Origin: Rhizobium sp. TH2
GTDB lineage: Bacteria; Pseudomonadota; Alphaproteobacteria; Rhizobiales; Rhizobiaceae
NCBI RefSeq assembly: GCF_024707525.1
Contig: NZ_CP062231.1
Coordinates: 3,038,001 to 3,102,000 of the forward strand
Length of the DNA: 64,000 nucleotides
Direction: 5' to 3'
Below the pieces are notes generated by a model. The model worked only from the letters and a program-made list of their open reading frames with translations, had not been told where the DNA came from and did no database searches. Below are positions 18,313 through 26,016 of this stretch, piece after piece (position 1 is the stretch's first letter; each line of letters starts with the position of its first letter). The position numbers were made by a program, and so were the translations under genes.

Positions 18313-19044
18313 ACGCTGCTCCCTCAGAAGCGCCCGGTAGCGCGCCTGGCTGCCGCGCAGATGCCGGCGCATCGCCTCGCGCGCAGCCTCCTCGTCGCCA
18401 TTGGAAATGGCCGCGACGATCGCGTCGTGTTCCTGGTCGATGAGCTTGATATAGGCGGATTGATCGCTATCGCCGTCGTCGGCCCGCAGTGCCGCGCGCG
18501 GAATCACATTCTTGCCGATCATCGCCAGGAATTCTCGGAAACGTGGATTGTTGGTCGCGTCGGCGATCGCCAGATGCAGCGCGAAATCCGCCTCGATCGT
18601 CGAGTCGCCCGCTTCGAGACAGGCGCGCACGGCATAGTGCTGGTCAAGTATCGCCTCTTCCTGGGCCGGCGACCTGCGCAACGCCGCCAATCCAGCCGCT
18701 TCGACCTCGACGGCCGTACGCAGTTCGAGCATCTCGATCATCGAGGAAACCCGGTCCGGGTCAACATTCCGCACCGACAACAGGCCGGCAGGTGCCACAC
18801 CAGGCGTTTCGAGCACGAAGACGCCCGCTCCCTGTCGGGCCTCAACGAGACGGTCGGCGCGCAGCGCGGCAATGGCTTCGCGCACCACGGTGCGGCTCAC
18901 GCCATGCGCCTCGCTCAATTGCGCTTCGCTGGGCAATTTGCTCCCTGGGGGAAACTGCCCGGATGAAAGCGAGCGTCGGAGATTGTCGGCTAGGCGCGCC
19001 GTCAACGTGCTGGAACTCTGCTCCGGTCTCGGCTGCACGCGCAT
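18301..19044 (-). CDS. GntR/FadR family regulator of uronate catabolism
   Basis: A 247-residue regulator. The winged helix has GSKLPSEAQLSEAHGVSRTVVREAIAALRADRLVEAR near residues 34-69. The helical FCD ligand domain follows, with metal-ligand-like Asp/His residues in FALHLAIADATNN. ATG 19044 has GAGGAG upstream. The gene lies between kdgD and udh, and the two ends of this stretch carry identical 18-bp sites. It probably represses both transcription units and responds to a uronate or aldarate; binding and ligand are inferred. Confidence 0.85.
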   Translation of the reverse strand: MRVQPRPEQSSSTLTARLADNLRRSLSSGQFPPGSKLPSEAQLSEAHGVSRTVVREAIAALRADRLVEARQGAGVFVLETPGVAPAGLLSVRNVDPDRVSSMIEMLELRTAVEVEAAGLAALRRSPAQEEAILDQHYAVRACLEAGDSTIEADFALHLAIADATNNPRFREFLAMIGKNVIPRAALRADDGDSDQSAYIKLIDQEHDAIVAAISNGDEEAAREAMRRHLRGSQARYRALLREQRQPV

Positions 19045-19133
19045 GAATGTCTCCTCATCCCACTCACCGGAGCACCACCATGCGCCAGCTTGCCTGTCAA
19101 GCTCCCATAATTGCGATACACATATCCGACTTG

Positions 19134-19161
19134 TTGACGCAAATCCACCAACCTGTATGAT
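19134..19161 (+). promoter_or_regulatory. Promoter of udh
   Basis: TTGACG (19134-19139) and TATGAT (19156-19161) are 16 bases apart. The -10 box lies inside the 18-bp operator copy at 19149-19166, so a bound regulator would block RNA polymerase directly. Confidence 0.65.
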
Positions 19162-19166
19162 AAGTT
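19149..19166. promoter_or_regulatory. 18-bp operator, udh copy
   Basis: CAACCTGTATGATAAGTT, an exact inverted copy of 18295-18312. It covers the -10 box of the udh promoter. An identity of 18 out of 18 at two control points of one pathway is very unlikely to be chance. Confidence 0.75.
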
Positions 19167-19192
19167 GAAAATATTTGCATATGGAGGATTCC

Positions 19193-19990
19193 TTGAAACG
19201 ATTGTTGATGACCGGCGCGGCTGGCGGTCTGGGCCAGGCGATGCGCCAGCGCATGGCACGGCATGCCGACGCGGTGCGTCTGTCCGACATCACGCACCTG
19301 GGTGACGCAGCGCCGAACGAGGAAATCATTCAATGCGACCTGGGTGACGCGGATGCCGTCATGAAGCTCGTCGAGGGTTGCGATGGCATTCTCCACCTCG
19401 GGGGCATTTCGGTGGAGGATAAATTCTCCAAGATCCTCAACGCCAATCTCCTGGGTCTCTACAATCTCTACGAGGCAGCCCGCGCCCACGGCCATCCCAG
19501 GATTATTTTCGCCAGTTCCAACCACACGATCGGCTTCTACCGCCAGGACCAGCATATCGATGTCACGGCGCCCATGCGGCCGGACGGACTCTATGGCGTA
19601 TCAAAGTGCTTCGGCGAGGCCCTCGCCCGTATGTATTTCGAGAAATTCGGCCAGGAATCGGCGCTCGTCCGCATCGGCAGCTGCCTGGAGAAGCCCAAGA
19701 ACCATCGCATGCTCTCGACCTGGATGTCCTACGACGATTTCGATTCGATGATCGAATGCGTCTTCCGGGCGCCGATGCTCGGCTGCCCGATCATTTGGGG
19801 GGTATCCGACAATGACAGCAGGTGGTGGGACAATTCGCACGCCGCCTATCTCGGCTGGCGCCCCAGGGATAATGCCGAACGCTTCCGCGCCGAACTCGAT
19901 GCAGCGGTGGAAAGACCCGGACCCAAGGCAGCGCTTTCGCTCTATCAAGGCGGCGCATTCGTGGAAGATCCGATTTTCTCCGAGGATTAA
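19193..19990 (+). CDS. udh: Uronate dehydrogenase
   Basis: A 265-residue NAD-dependent SDR-superfamily enzyme that oxidises D-galacturonate or D-glucuronate to the 1,5-lactone, the first step of the pathway. The sequence has TGAAGGLG (residues 7-14), HLGGISVE, FASSNHTIG and the catalytic Tyr134-xxx-Lys138 in YGVSK. It resembles the Agrobacterium enzyme along its whole length. I chose TTG 19193 because GGAGG lies 5 bases before it and the protein then begins MKRLLMTGAAG with the family's length. The ATG at 19181 overlaps that ribosome site. Confidence 0.93.
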   Translation: MKRLLMTGAAGGLGQAMRQRMARHADAVRLSDITHLGDAAPNEEIIQCDLGDADAVMKLVEGCDGILHLGGISVEDKFSKILNANLLGLYNLYEAARAHGHPRIIFASSNHTIGFYRQDQHIDVTAPMRPDGLYGVSKCFGEALARMYFEKFGQESALVRIGSCLEKPKNHRMLSTWMSYDDFDSMIECVFRAPMLGCPIIWGVSDNDSRWWDNSHAAYLGWRPRDNAERFRAELDAAVERPGPKAALSLYQGGAFVEDPIFSED

Positions 19991-20004
19991 TGATCTGGGT
20001 CGGC

Positions 20005-20784
20005 TCAAGCCGGCTGCATCTCGTTCTCGAAAATCGCACGCAGGAAGGATTCGCTCGGGCGCGGCGCAGCCTGCTCGCTCGATGAGCCTGACACATCCCA
20101 CAGTTCAAGTAACTGGCGGCTGAAGCGGGCGATATGCGCCCGCATCGCTGCGCGCGCCGCATCGCCGTCTCTTGCGGTGAGAGCATCCACGATCCGGCGG
20201 TGATCATCAACGAGCGCGGATTTCATCTCGGCGATCGGCACGCGATGATGCATCGAGGTCCACATCGGCGTCCTCAGGCGTGGCGTCCAGAACTCACGGA
20301 GCGCACGTTCGAGTGCAAGGTTCCCAGCGGCTCGAGCGATCGTCAGATGAAACTGTTCATCAGCATTGTCGCCCCAGAATTGGTCCGGCGTCTCGCGCTC
20401 CATCGCATCGGTCAGATCTCTCAGCTTCGAAATGACCTCCGGTGTCGCACGTGCCGCCGCCATCGAGGCAATCTCGCCTTCCACGATCAGCCTTGCTTCG
20501 AGCAGTTCGAATGGTCCCGGTCCATCAACCTCCTCGATCAGCCCACGCGCAGGCGGCATGGCAGCGACCGTCATCCCGGCTCCGAACCGGTTTTCCACGA
20601 AACCGGTTATCTCAAGCACGATCATCGCTTCACGAATGGTCGCGCGCGAGACATTCAGGCTTTCGCAAAGCTCCCGCTCCGGCGGCATCTTGCTCTCGGG
20701 CAGGAGTTTTCGCGTCGCGATCAGGTCGGCGATCTGGCGCGCCACGAGCTTGTAGAGAGGCGTCTGCTCGACAGACTGAAACAT
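20005..20784 (-). CDS. GntR/FadR family regulator of the larA operon
   Basis: A 259-residue protein with a winged helix (ESKMPPERELCESLNVSRATIREAMIVLEITGFVENR, residues ~31-66) and an FCD domain (EQFHLTIARAAGN). It is divergent from the glycerate kinase-larA-larC-larE-larB operon across 70 bases that contain an inverted repeat. It probably controls that operon and senses its hydroxyacid substrate; this is inferred from position. ATG 20784 gives the normal short N-terminus. It converges with udh, with 14 bases between stops. Confidence 0.85.
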   Translation of the reverse strand: MFQSVEQTPLYKLVARQIADLIATRKLLPESKMPPERELCESLNVSRATIREAMIVLEITGFVENRFGAGMTVAAMPPARGLIEEVDGPGPFELLEARLIVEGEIASMAAARATPEVISKLRDLTDAMERETPDQFWGDNADEQFHLTIARAAGNLALERALREFWTPRLRTPMWTSMHHRVPIAEMKSALVDDHRRIVDALTARDGDAARAAMRAHIARFSRQLLELWDVSGSSSEQAAPRPSESFLRAIFENEMQPA

Positions 20785-20808
20785 GAAATATCCATTGCCA
20801 TTGACAGA

Positions 20809-20827
20809 TTGCCTGACAATAAGGCAA
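20809..20827. promoter_or_regulatory. Inverted repeat between gntR and the larA operon
   Basis: TTGCCT (20809-20814) and AGGCAA (20822-20827) are perfect arms around 7 bases, in the 70-base divergent gap. A TTGACA at 20801-20806 could be a -35 box, but I see no good -10 box. It is a probable operator of the GntR protein. Confidence 0.5.
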
Positions 20828-20854
20828 AGTTTCCAAAATCGCAAGGATGATGGG

Positions 20855-22114
20855 ATGGACATCCAGACAGTACTCAATGACATGTTCGCGGCTGCTCTCA
20901 AGGCTGCCGATCCGTTTCACGCCATTCCGCCGATGCTGCCGGAACGCCCACGCGGCAGGACGGTGGTGCTCGGCGCCGGCAAGGCGTCCGCGCGCATGGC
21001 GCAGGCCGTCGAGGCGGCTTGGGGACCATGCGAAGGGCTGGTCATCGTACCCCACGGCGCGGCATTGCCGACCGAAGGCATCGAACTGATCGAAGCCAGT
21101 CACCCCGTGCCCGATATTAGGTCCGAGACCGGCGCGCGTCGTGTTCTCCAGATGGCGCAGGAACTTGGACCGGACGATCTTGCCCTCTTCTTGATCTCGG
21201 GCGGCGGCTCATCGCTGATGGCACTGCCAGGCGAAGGGCTCACACTGGCCGACAAGCAGGCATTGAACCGTGCGCTTCTGGCGTCGGGGGCGCCGATCAG
21301 CGAGATGAACGTCCTGCGAAAACACCTGTCTGCCATCAAGGGCGGCCGGCTGGCTCTTGCTGCCGCGCCCGCCCGTTGCGTGACGCTGGTGATCAGTGAT
21401 GTGCCGGGCGACGATCTCTCACTGATCGCCTCTGGCCCGACAGTGCCTGATGAAAGCACCACCGCCGATGCCCGCGCCATCGTCGAACGCGCCGGCATAT
21501 TGCTGGCGCCCGCGGCGTCGGCATTCCTGAATTCGCAAGCTTCAGAGACGCCGGGGGCCGACCATCCAGCCTTCGCTCGCACGGAGGCGCATATCGTTGC
21601 CGCGCCACAAGCCTCGCTCGAAGCAGCCGCCGCAATCGCCCGCGTCAATGGCTTCACGCCGATGATCCTCGGCGACGCCATCGAAGGCGAAGCGCGCGAG
21701 GCTGGCCGCGTCATGGCCGGAATCGCGCGCCAGGTCCGCAATCACGGGCAGCCGGGGTCAGCACCTCTGGCAATCATCTCCGGCGGCGAGACGACGGTGA
21801 CCCTGCGCGGCGCGCCCGGAAAGGGAGGACGCTGCAGCGAATTCCTGCTAGGCTTCGCGCTCGCGGCGTGGGATCTACCGGGCGTCAGTGCCCTCTGCTG
21901 CGACACCGATGGCCGCGATGGCTCCGAGCACAATGCAGGGGTTATCTGGGGCTCGGCCCAGCAAGCGAAGGCCGACCGGCGCAAGGCGTTCGATCATCTC
22001 TCGCGCAATGACGCCTACAGCTTCTTCGCCGAAATCGACGGGCTGGTGATGACGGGACCGACGCATACCAATGTCAACGATTTCCGGGTGATCCTCGTGG
22101 AGGCATCGTCATGA
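20855..22114 (+). CDS. Glycerate 2-kinase / MOFRL family protein (TtuD/GckA-like)
   Basis: A 419-residue protein of the class II glycerate kinase family. The N-terminal part has VLGAGKASARMAQAVE and LISGGGSSLMALPGEGLTL. The C-terminal MOFRL domain has IISGGETTVTLRG, CDTDGRDG and DGLVMTGPTHTNVNDF. Members phosphorylate D-glycerate to 2-phosphoglycerate; the older name hydroxypyruvate reductase (TtuD) is often misapplied. ATG 20855 has AAGG 8 bases upstream. Its stop overlaps the larA start (ATGA), which ties it to the nickel-pincer genes. The pathway substrate could be glycerate or a related short hydroxyacid. Confidence 0.85.
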   Translation: MDIQTVLNDMFAAALKAADPFHAIPPMLPERPRGRTVVLGAGKASARMAQAVEAAWGPCEGLVIVPHGAALPTEGIELIEASHPVPDIRSETGARRVLQMAQELGPDDLALFLISGGGSSLMALPGEGLTLADKQALNRALLASGAPISEMNVLRKHLSAIKGGRLALAAAPARCVTLVISDVPGDDLSLIASGPTVPDESTTADARAIVERAGILLAPAASAFLNSQASETPGADHPAFARTEAHIVAAPQASLEAAAAIARVNGFTPMILGDAIEGEAREAGRVMAGIARQVRNHGQPGSAPLAIISGGETTVTLRGAPGKGGRCSEFLLGFALAAWDLPGVSALCCDTDGRDGSEHNAGVIWGSAQQAKADRRKAFDHLSRNDAYSFFAEIDGLVMTGPTHTNVNDFRVILVEASS

Positions 22115-23409
22115 CGATCCATCTTCTCTATGGCCGCGACGGACTGGCGCTCAACCTGCCTCGCGAAGCCCGCCCGCATATGATTGAAAAACCATCCTTC
22201 CCGCCCGCCGGCAGGCCGGAAGCGCTGATCGCATCGGCCCTCGCCCAACCGGTCGGCGGCAAGCCGCTGTCGGAACTGGTGCGCGGTCGTCAGTCAGCCT
22301 GCATACTGATCTGCGATATCACCCGGCCGGTGCCCAATCATCTCTTCCTGCGCCCGATGATCGAGACGATGACGGCGGCCGGCATACCCGCCGACAGGAT
22401 CACCGTCCTGATCGCCACCGGCCTGCACCGGCCGAACGAGGGCGCGGAACTGGAAGAGCTCGTCGGCGATCCCTGGGTGCTCGCCAATGTCAGGGTGGAA
22501 AACCATTTCGCCCAGCGCGACGAGGATCATGTCGATCTGGGCATCACCAAGGGCCGCAGTGTTCCGGTCAAGCTCGATCGCCGGCTGGTCGATGCGGACC
22601 TCAGGATCGCGACAGGTCTGGTCGAGCCGCATTTCATGGCCGGCTATTCCGGCGGCCGCAAGGTCGTGGCGCCGGGTGTCGCCGGCCACGAGACGATCCG
22701 CACCTTTCATTCCGCGCGCTTCATGGAGGACGTGGCGGCGCGCGAATGCAATCTCACCGGCAATCCGCTGCATGAGGAACAGCTCGAAATCGTTCGCATG
22801 CTGGGCGAGGTCTATGCGCTCAACACCGTCATCGACGACAAGCGCCAGCTCGTCTTCGCCTCCTTCGGCGAGATCATCGAGAGCCATCTCGCGGCCGTTG
22901 AATTCGTCCGCGGCTTCACCGAGATTCCGGTCGCGCGCAGGTTCAAGACTGTGGTGACGTCTGCGGCAGGCTATCCACTCGACCAGACTTACTACCAGAC
23001 GGTGAAGGGCATGGTAACGCCGCTCGATATCCTCGAACCCGGCGGCACGCTGATCATCGCCTCGGGTTGTAAGGAGGGGATCGGCTCCAGGCATTTCCGC
23101 GAGGCGCAGGAGCGTCTGATCGCCCTGGGTCCGGATGCTTTTCTCGCGACGCTTGTGGCGAAAACGCTCGCTGATGTCGATGAATGGCAGACAGAAAAAC
23201 AGCTGAAGCCGATGCGCGCAGGCCGCGTCCAGCTCTTCACTGATGGGCTGAGCGAAGCGGACGCGGCGCTTACCGGCGTCGAACGCGTCGGCGACCTTAC
23301 CTCGGCCATATCAGCAGCGATCGCCTACCACGGCGACCCGGATATCGCCGTCATTCCGGAAGGCCCCTATGTCGTGCCGATCTATCATTCCAATGGAGTG
23401 GCCGCATGA
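22111..23409 (+). CDS. larA: LarA-type nickel-pincer-dependent racemase/epimerase
   Basis: A 432-residue member of the lactate racemase family (DUF2088). The residues that hold the nickel-pincer nucleotide in Lactiplantibacillus LarA are at matching places: Lys184 (GYSGGRK, the covalent Lys), His200 (FHS, nickel ligand), and catalytic His106 (GLHRP) and His174 (EPHFMAGYSGG). Gln296 and Lys299 lie where the substrate carboxylate is bound. It should invert a 2-hydroxyacid centre. The substrate is not known: the neighbouring kinase argues for glycerate or a sugar acid, not lactate. Four-base overlaps join it to genes on both sides. Confidence 0.88.
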   Translation: MTIHLLYGRDGLALNLPREARPHMIEKPSFPPAGRPEALIASALAQPVGGKPLSELVRGRQSACILICDITRPVPNHLFLRPMIETMTAAGIPADRITVLIATGLHRPNEGAELEELVGDPWVLANVRVENHFAQRDEDHVDLGITKGRSVPVKLDRRLVDADLRIATGLVEPHFMAGYSGGRKVVAPGVAGHETIRTFHSARFMEDVAARECNLTGNPLHEEQLEIVRMLGEVYALNTVIDDKRQLVFASFGEIIESHLAAVEFVRGFTEIPVARRFKTVVTSAAGYPLDQTYYQTVKGMVTPLDILEPGGTLIIASGCKEGIGSRHFREAQERLIALGPDAFLATLVAKTLADVDEWQTEKQLKPMRAGRVQLFTDGLSEADAALTGVERVGDLTSAISAAIAYHGDPDIAVIPEGPYVVPIYHSNGVAA

Positions 23410-24572
23410 GCGTGCATGTCCATATGGATGCGCCGGGCGGCGTTGCAGGCGATATGTTCCTCGCCGCGATGCTGGATGCTTTTCCTGATCTTGAGCACGC
23501 GTTGCGCCAAGATCTCGCAGATGCCGGTATATCGGAACATGCAAGACTTGAATGGAAGCCGATCCTGAAATCGGGATTTGCTGCCCGTCATGTCCGCTTC
23601 GACATCGACAAGTCCGCACCACCGACGCGGCATTGGCGCGACATAAGGGAAATGCTGACGCGTTCCCGGCTCGAACCCAAGGTTCGCGACAAGGCACTGG
23701 CCATGTTCGTCCACCTCGCCGAGGCCGAGGCGGCGAGCCATGCGATCCCCATCGATGATGTCCACTTCCACGAACTGGCCGACTGGGATTCGCTCGGCGA
23801 TTTCGTCGGTGCCGCTTCGCTCATCGTCCGAAGCGAGGTGACGAGCTGGAGCTGCGGTGCCATCCCTCTCGGATCGGGATTCGTCCAGACCGAGCATGGG
23901 CGCCTGCCCGTTCCTGTGCCGGCCGTGACCGCACTGCTCAAGGGCTTTCCGCTCGCACAGGATGATGCCGCCGGCGAACGCGTGACACCCACCGGCGCGG
24001 CCATCCTCAAGGAATTGATCACCAAGCCAGGCGGTCGCGCGCCCGCCGGCCGGCTGCTCGCCAATGGCACGGGTGCCGGCACACGGCAACTGGCTGGCGT
24101 GCCAAATATCTTTCGCGTGCTTGTGCTTGAGACAGAAGAGAAGGCACCCGAACTCGTGTCGGATCAGGTGCAGCGCATCACCTTCGAGATCGACGACATG
24201 ACGCCAGAGGAAATGGGCGTTGCGCTCGACCTGATCCGCGCCGACGCCGCCGTACTCGATGCCGGCTTCACGCTCGGATTCGGCAAGAAGGGACGGCCGC
24301 GCTTTGCCGTGGACGTCATCGCGAAGGCAGGCGGCGCCGAGCATGCGGCGCAGGTCTGTTTTCGCGAAACCTCGACGATCGGCTTGCGCATCACCGATGT
24401 CGAGCGGCGCGTACTGCCTCGGGTGGAGACCACCGTCGGACTGCTTCGGACCAAACAGTCCGACCGGCTCGGCGTCGTCACCACCAAGGTCGAAAGCGAT
24501 GATCTCGCCGGCATCTCCTCGCTGGCGGAACGTCGCAGGCACGCGCGGAACGCGGAGCAATGCGATGATTGA
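23406..24572 (+). CDS. larC: Nickel insertion protein LarC (cyclometallase)
   Basis: A 388-residue protein with the LarC/DUF111 opening DAPGGVAGDMFLAAMLDAF (residues ~8-26) and the C-terminal region with EIDDMTPEEMGVALD and ETSTIGLRI. LarC inserts nickel into pyridinium-3,5-bisthiocarboxylic acid mononucleotide in a CTP-dependent reaction, the last cofactor step. It is a single continuous frame here, whereas some lactobacilli need a programmed frameshift (larC1/larC2). Its start overlaps larA by 4 bases and its end overlaps larE by 8, so the set is made together. Confidence 0.9.
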   Translation: MSVHVHMDAPGGVAGDMFLAAMLDAFPDLEHALRQDLADAGISEHARLEWKPILKSGFAARHVRFDIDKSAPPTRHWRDIREMLTRSRLEPKVRDKALAMFVHLAEAEAASHAIPIDDVHFHELADWDSLGDFVGAASLIVRSEVTSWSCGAIPLGSGFVQTEHGRLPVPVPAVTALLKGFPLAQDDAAGERVTPTGAAILKELITKPGGRAPAGRLLANGTGAGTRQLAGVPNIFRVLVLETEEKAPELVSDQVQRITFEIDDMTPEEMGVALDLIRADAAVLDAGFTLGFGKKGRPRFAVDVIAKAGGAEHAAQVCFRETSTIGLRITDVERRVLPRVETTVGLLRTKQSDRLGVVTTKVESDDLAGISSLAERRRHARNAEQCDD

Positions 24573-25338
24573 CCCGACCACGCGGCTCGAGCATGTGCTG
24601 GCGCGTTTTCCGCGCCTCGCGGTGGCGGTTAGCGGCGGTGTGGACAGCCTCACATTGGCGACGATTGCCGCACACACCGTGCCGGATTTCGTTGCGGTCC
24701 ATGCGGTCTCACCCGCGGTGCCGGTGCGCGCATCGGAGCGCGTGCGGGAAATAGCCCATCAGCGGAACTGGCGCCTGATCGAGATCCGCGCCGGGGAATT
24801 CGCCGATGCGGACTATCTCAGCAATCCGGTCAACCGCTGTTATTTCTGCAAGAGCAATCTCTACAAGCGAATCCGCCAGGTGACCGACTTTCCGATCGCT
24901 GCCGGGACGAATCTTGATGACCTCTCGGATTTCAGGCCGGGACTGACGGCTGCAGGCGAAAACGGCGTCGTTCACCCCTTCGTCGAAGCCCAGATTGACA
25001 AGAAGACGCTCCGCGAAATCGCCGCACGCGCCGGCCTCGGCAGCGTCGCCTCCCTGCCCGCGCAGCCGTGTCTTTCCAGCCGCGTGGAGACCGGCATCCG
25101 GATTTCGGAGCGCGATCTCGATTTCATCGACCGGGTCGAGCGGCTGGCTGAAGCGTCGCTGGGACCGGTCACGCTGCGCTGCCGGATCACCAGTGGCGGT
25201 GTCCGGATCGAAACCGATGTCGGGCTTCCAATGGCACTCGCCGACAATATCCGGGAGCTCTGTGACGCGGAAAGCCGTCCCTTCCTCGGCATCGCGGCGT
25301 ACAGGCAAGGCAGCGCTTTCGTGGGTGTGAAAGCATGA
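24565..25338 (+). CDS. larE: ATP-dependent sulfur transferase LarE
   Basis: A 257-residue PP-loop enzyme. The ATP site is SGGVDS (residues 23-28). A CYFC pair (Cys92, Cys95) and Cys169 in AQPCLSSR follow. LarE adenylates the carboxylates of the biscarboxylated nicotinic acid mononucleotide and sulfurates them. In the lactobacillal enzyme the Cys of PCLSSR is sacrificed, while other members carry three Cys that can hold an iron-sulfur cluster. The three Cys seen here fit the second type, so this LarE may be catalytic. ATG 24565 overlaps the larC end; the frame upstream of it is shadow. Confidence 0.9.
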   Translation: MIDPTTRLEHVLARFPRLAVAVSGGVDSLTLATIAAHTVPDFVAVHAVSPAVPVRASERVREIAHQRNWRLIEIRAGEFADADYLSNPVNRCYFCKSNLYKRIRQVTDFPIAAGTNLDDLSDFRPGLTAAGENGVVHPFVEAQIDKKTLREIAARAGLGSVASLPAQPCLSSRVETGIRISERDLDFIDRVERLAEASLGPVTLRCRITSGGVRIETDVGLPMALADNIRELCDAESRPFLGIAAYRQGSAFVGVKA

Positions 25339-26012
25339 AGGCGCATACGATGTTCGACTGGACGCGAGGCGACCGCACCGGCGTACCGGAGGTGGTGCTC
25401 GCCGAGCACAAGAGTATTGAGCAGCTCTCCGACATCGCCACGGACGCGATCGATCGCGGGTGCCCGCTCCTCATGACGCGCCTGACGCCAGCGCAGATCG
25501 AGGGGCTCACACATCTGCCGCTGTCGTTCGATCCGCTCGCCAGAACTGCGACACTGAATGCCCCATCGCCCACGGCAGACGCCTGCGCGGTGGGGATCGT
25601 CACCGCTGGAACGTCCGATCTCCCCGTGGCCATGGAGGCCGCAAACAGCGCCGCTTTTCTCGGCCTCAAGCCAAGAGTGTTTGCCGATGTCGGCGTTGCC
25701 GGGCTTTGGCGGCTTCAGGGCGTCATCGCCGAAATCCGGACATTCCCGGTCCTCATTGCCGTGGCGGGCATGGAAGGCGCGTTGTTCTCGGTTCTTGCCG
25801 GGCTGGTCCGCGCGCCAGTAATCGCCGTGCCCACCTCGGTCGGCTATGGCGTAGCCCAAGGCGGACACGCAGCGCTTCACTCTGCCCTCGCGAGCTGCTC
25901 GCCCGGTCTCGTTGTGGTCAATATCGACAATGGCTTTGGCGCGGCGGCGGCGGCGCGCAAGATCGCCCTGAGCTTCAAGCAGTTCCAGGCGCTGTCCGAC
26001 GCGCCGGAATAG
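25335..26012 (+). CDS. larB: Nicotinic acid adenine dinucleotide carboxylase LarB
   Basis: A 225-residue protein related to PurE-type AIR carboxylases. The C-terminal domain has GIVTAGTSDLPVA, VAGMEGALFSVL, PTSVGYG and SPGLVVVNIDNGFGAA. Cys188 (ALASCSPG) is at the place of the Cys that adds to the pyridinium ring. LarB carboxylates and cleaves NaAD, the first step to the nickel-pincer nucleotide. It overlaps larE by four bases and closes the operon, so all cofactor genes (B, C, E) are present. It ends 4 bases before the convergent betaine permease. Confidence 0.9.
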   Translation: MKAHTMFDWTRGDRTGVPEVVLAEHKSIEQLSDIATDAIDRGCPLLMTRLTPAQIEGLTHLPLSFDPLARTATLNAPSPTADACAVGIVTAGTSDLPVAMEAANSAAFLGLKPRVFADVGVAGLWRLQGVIAEIRTFPVLIAVAGMEGALFSVLAGLVRAPVIAVPTSVGYGVAQGGHAALHSALASCSPGLVVVNIDNGFGAAAAARKIALSFKQFQALSDAPE

Positions 26013-26016
26013 TGGC

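Noticed and set aside
22111..23409. Naming the LarA homologue a lactate racemase
   Set aside because: The cofactor residues match, but the operon context (kinase, GntR) gives no support for lactate. The substrate is left open.
23385..24677. A 430-codon open frame antisense to larC and the larE start
   Set aside because: No domain, and it crosses the larC/larE overlap, which is typical of shadows.
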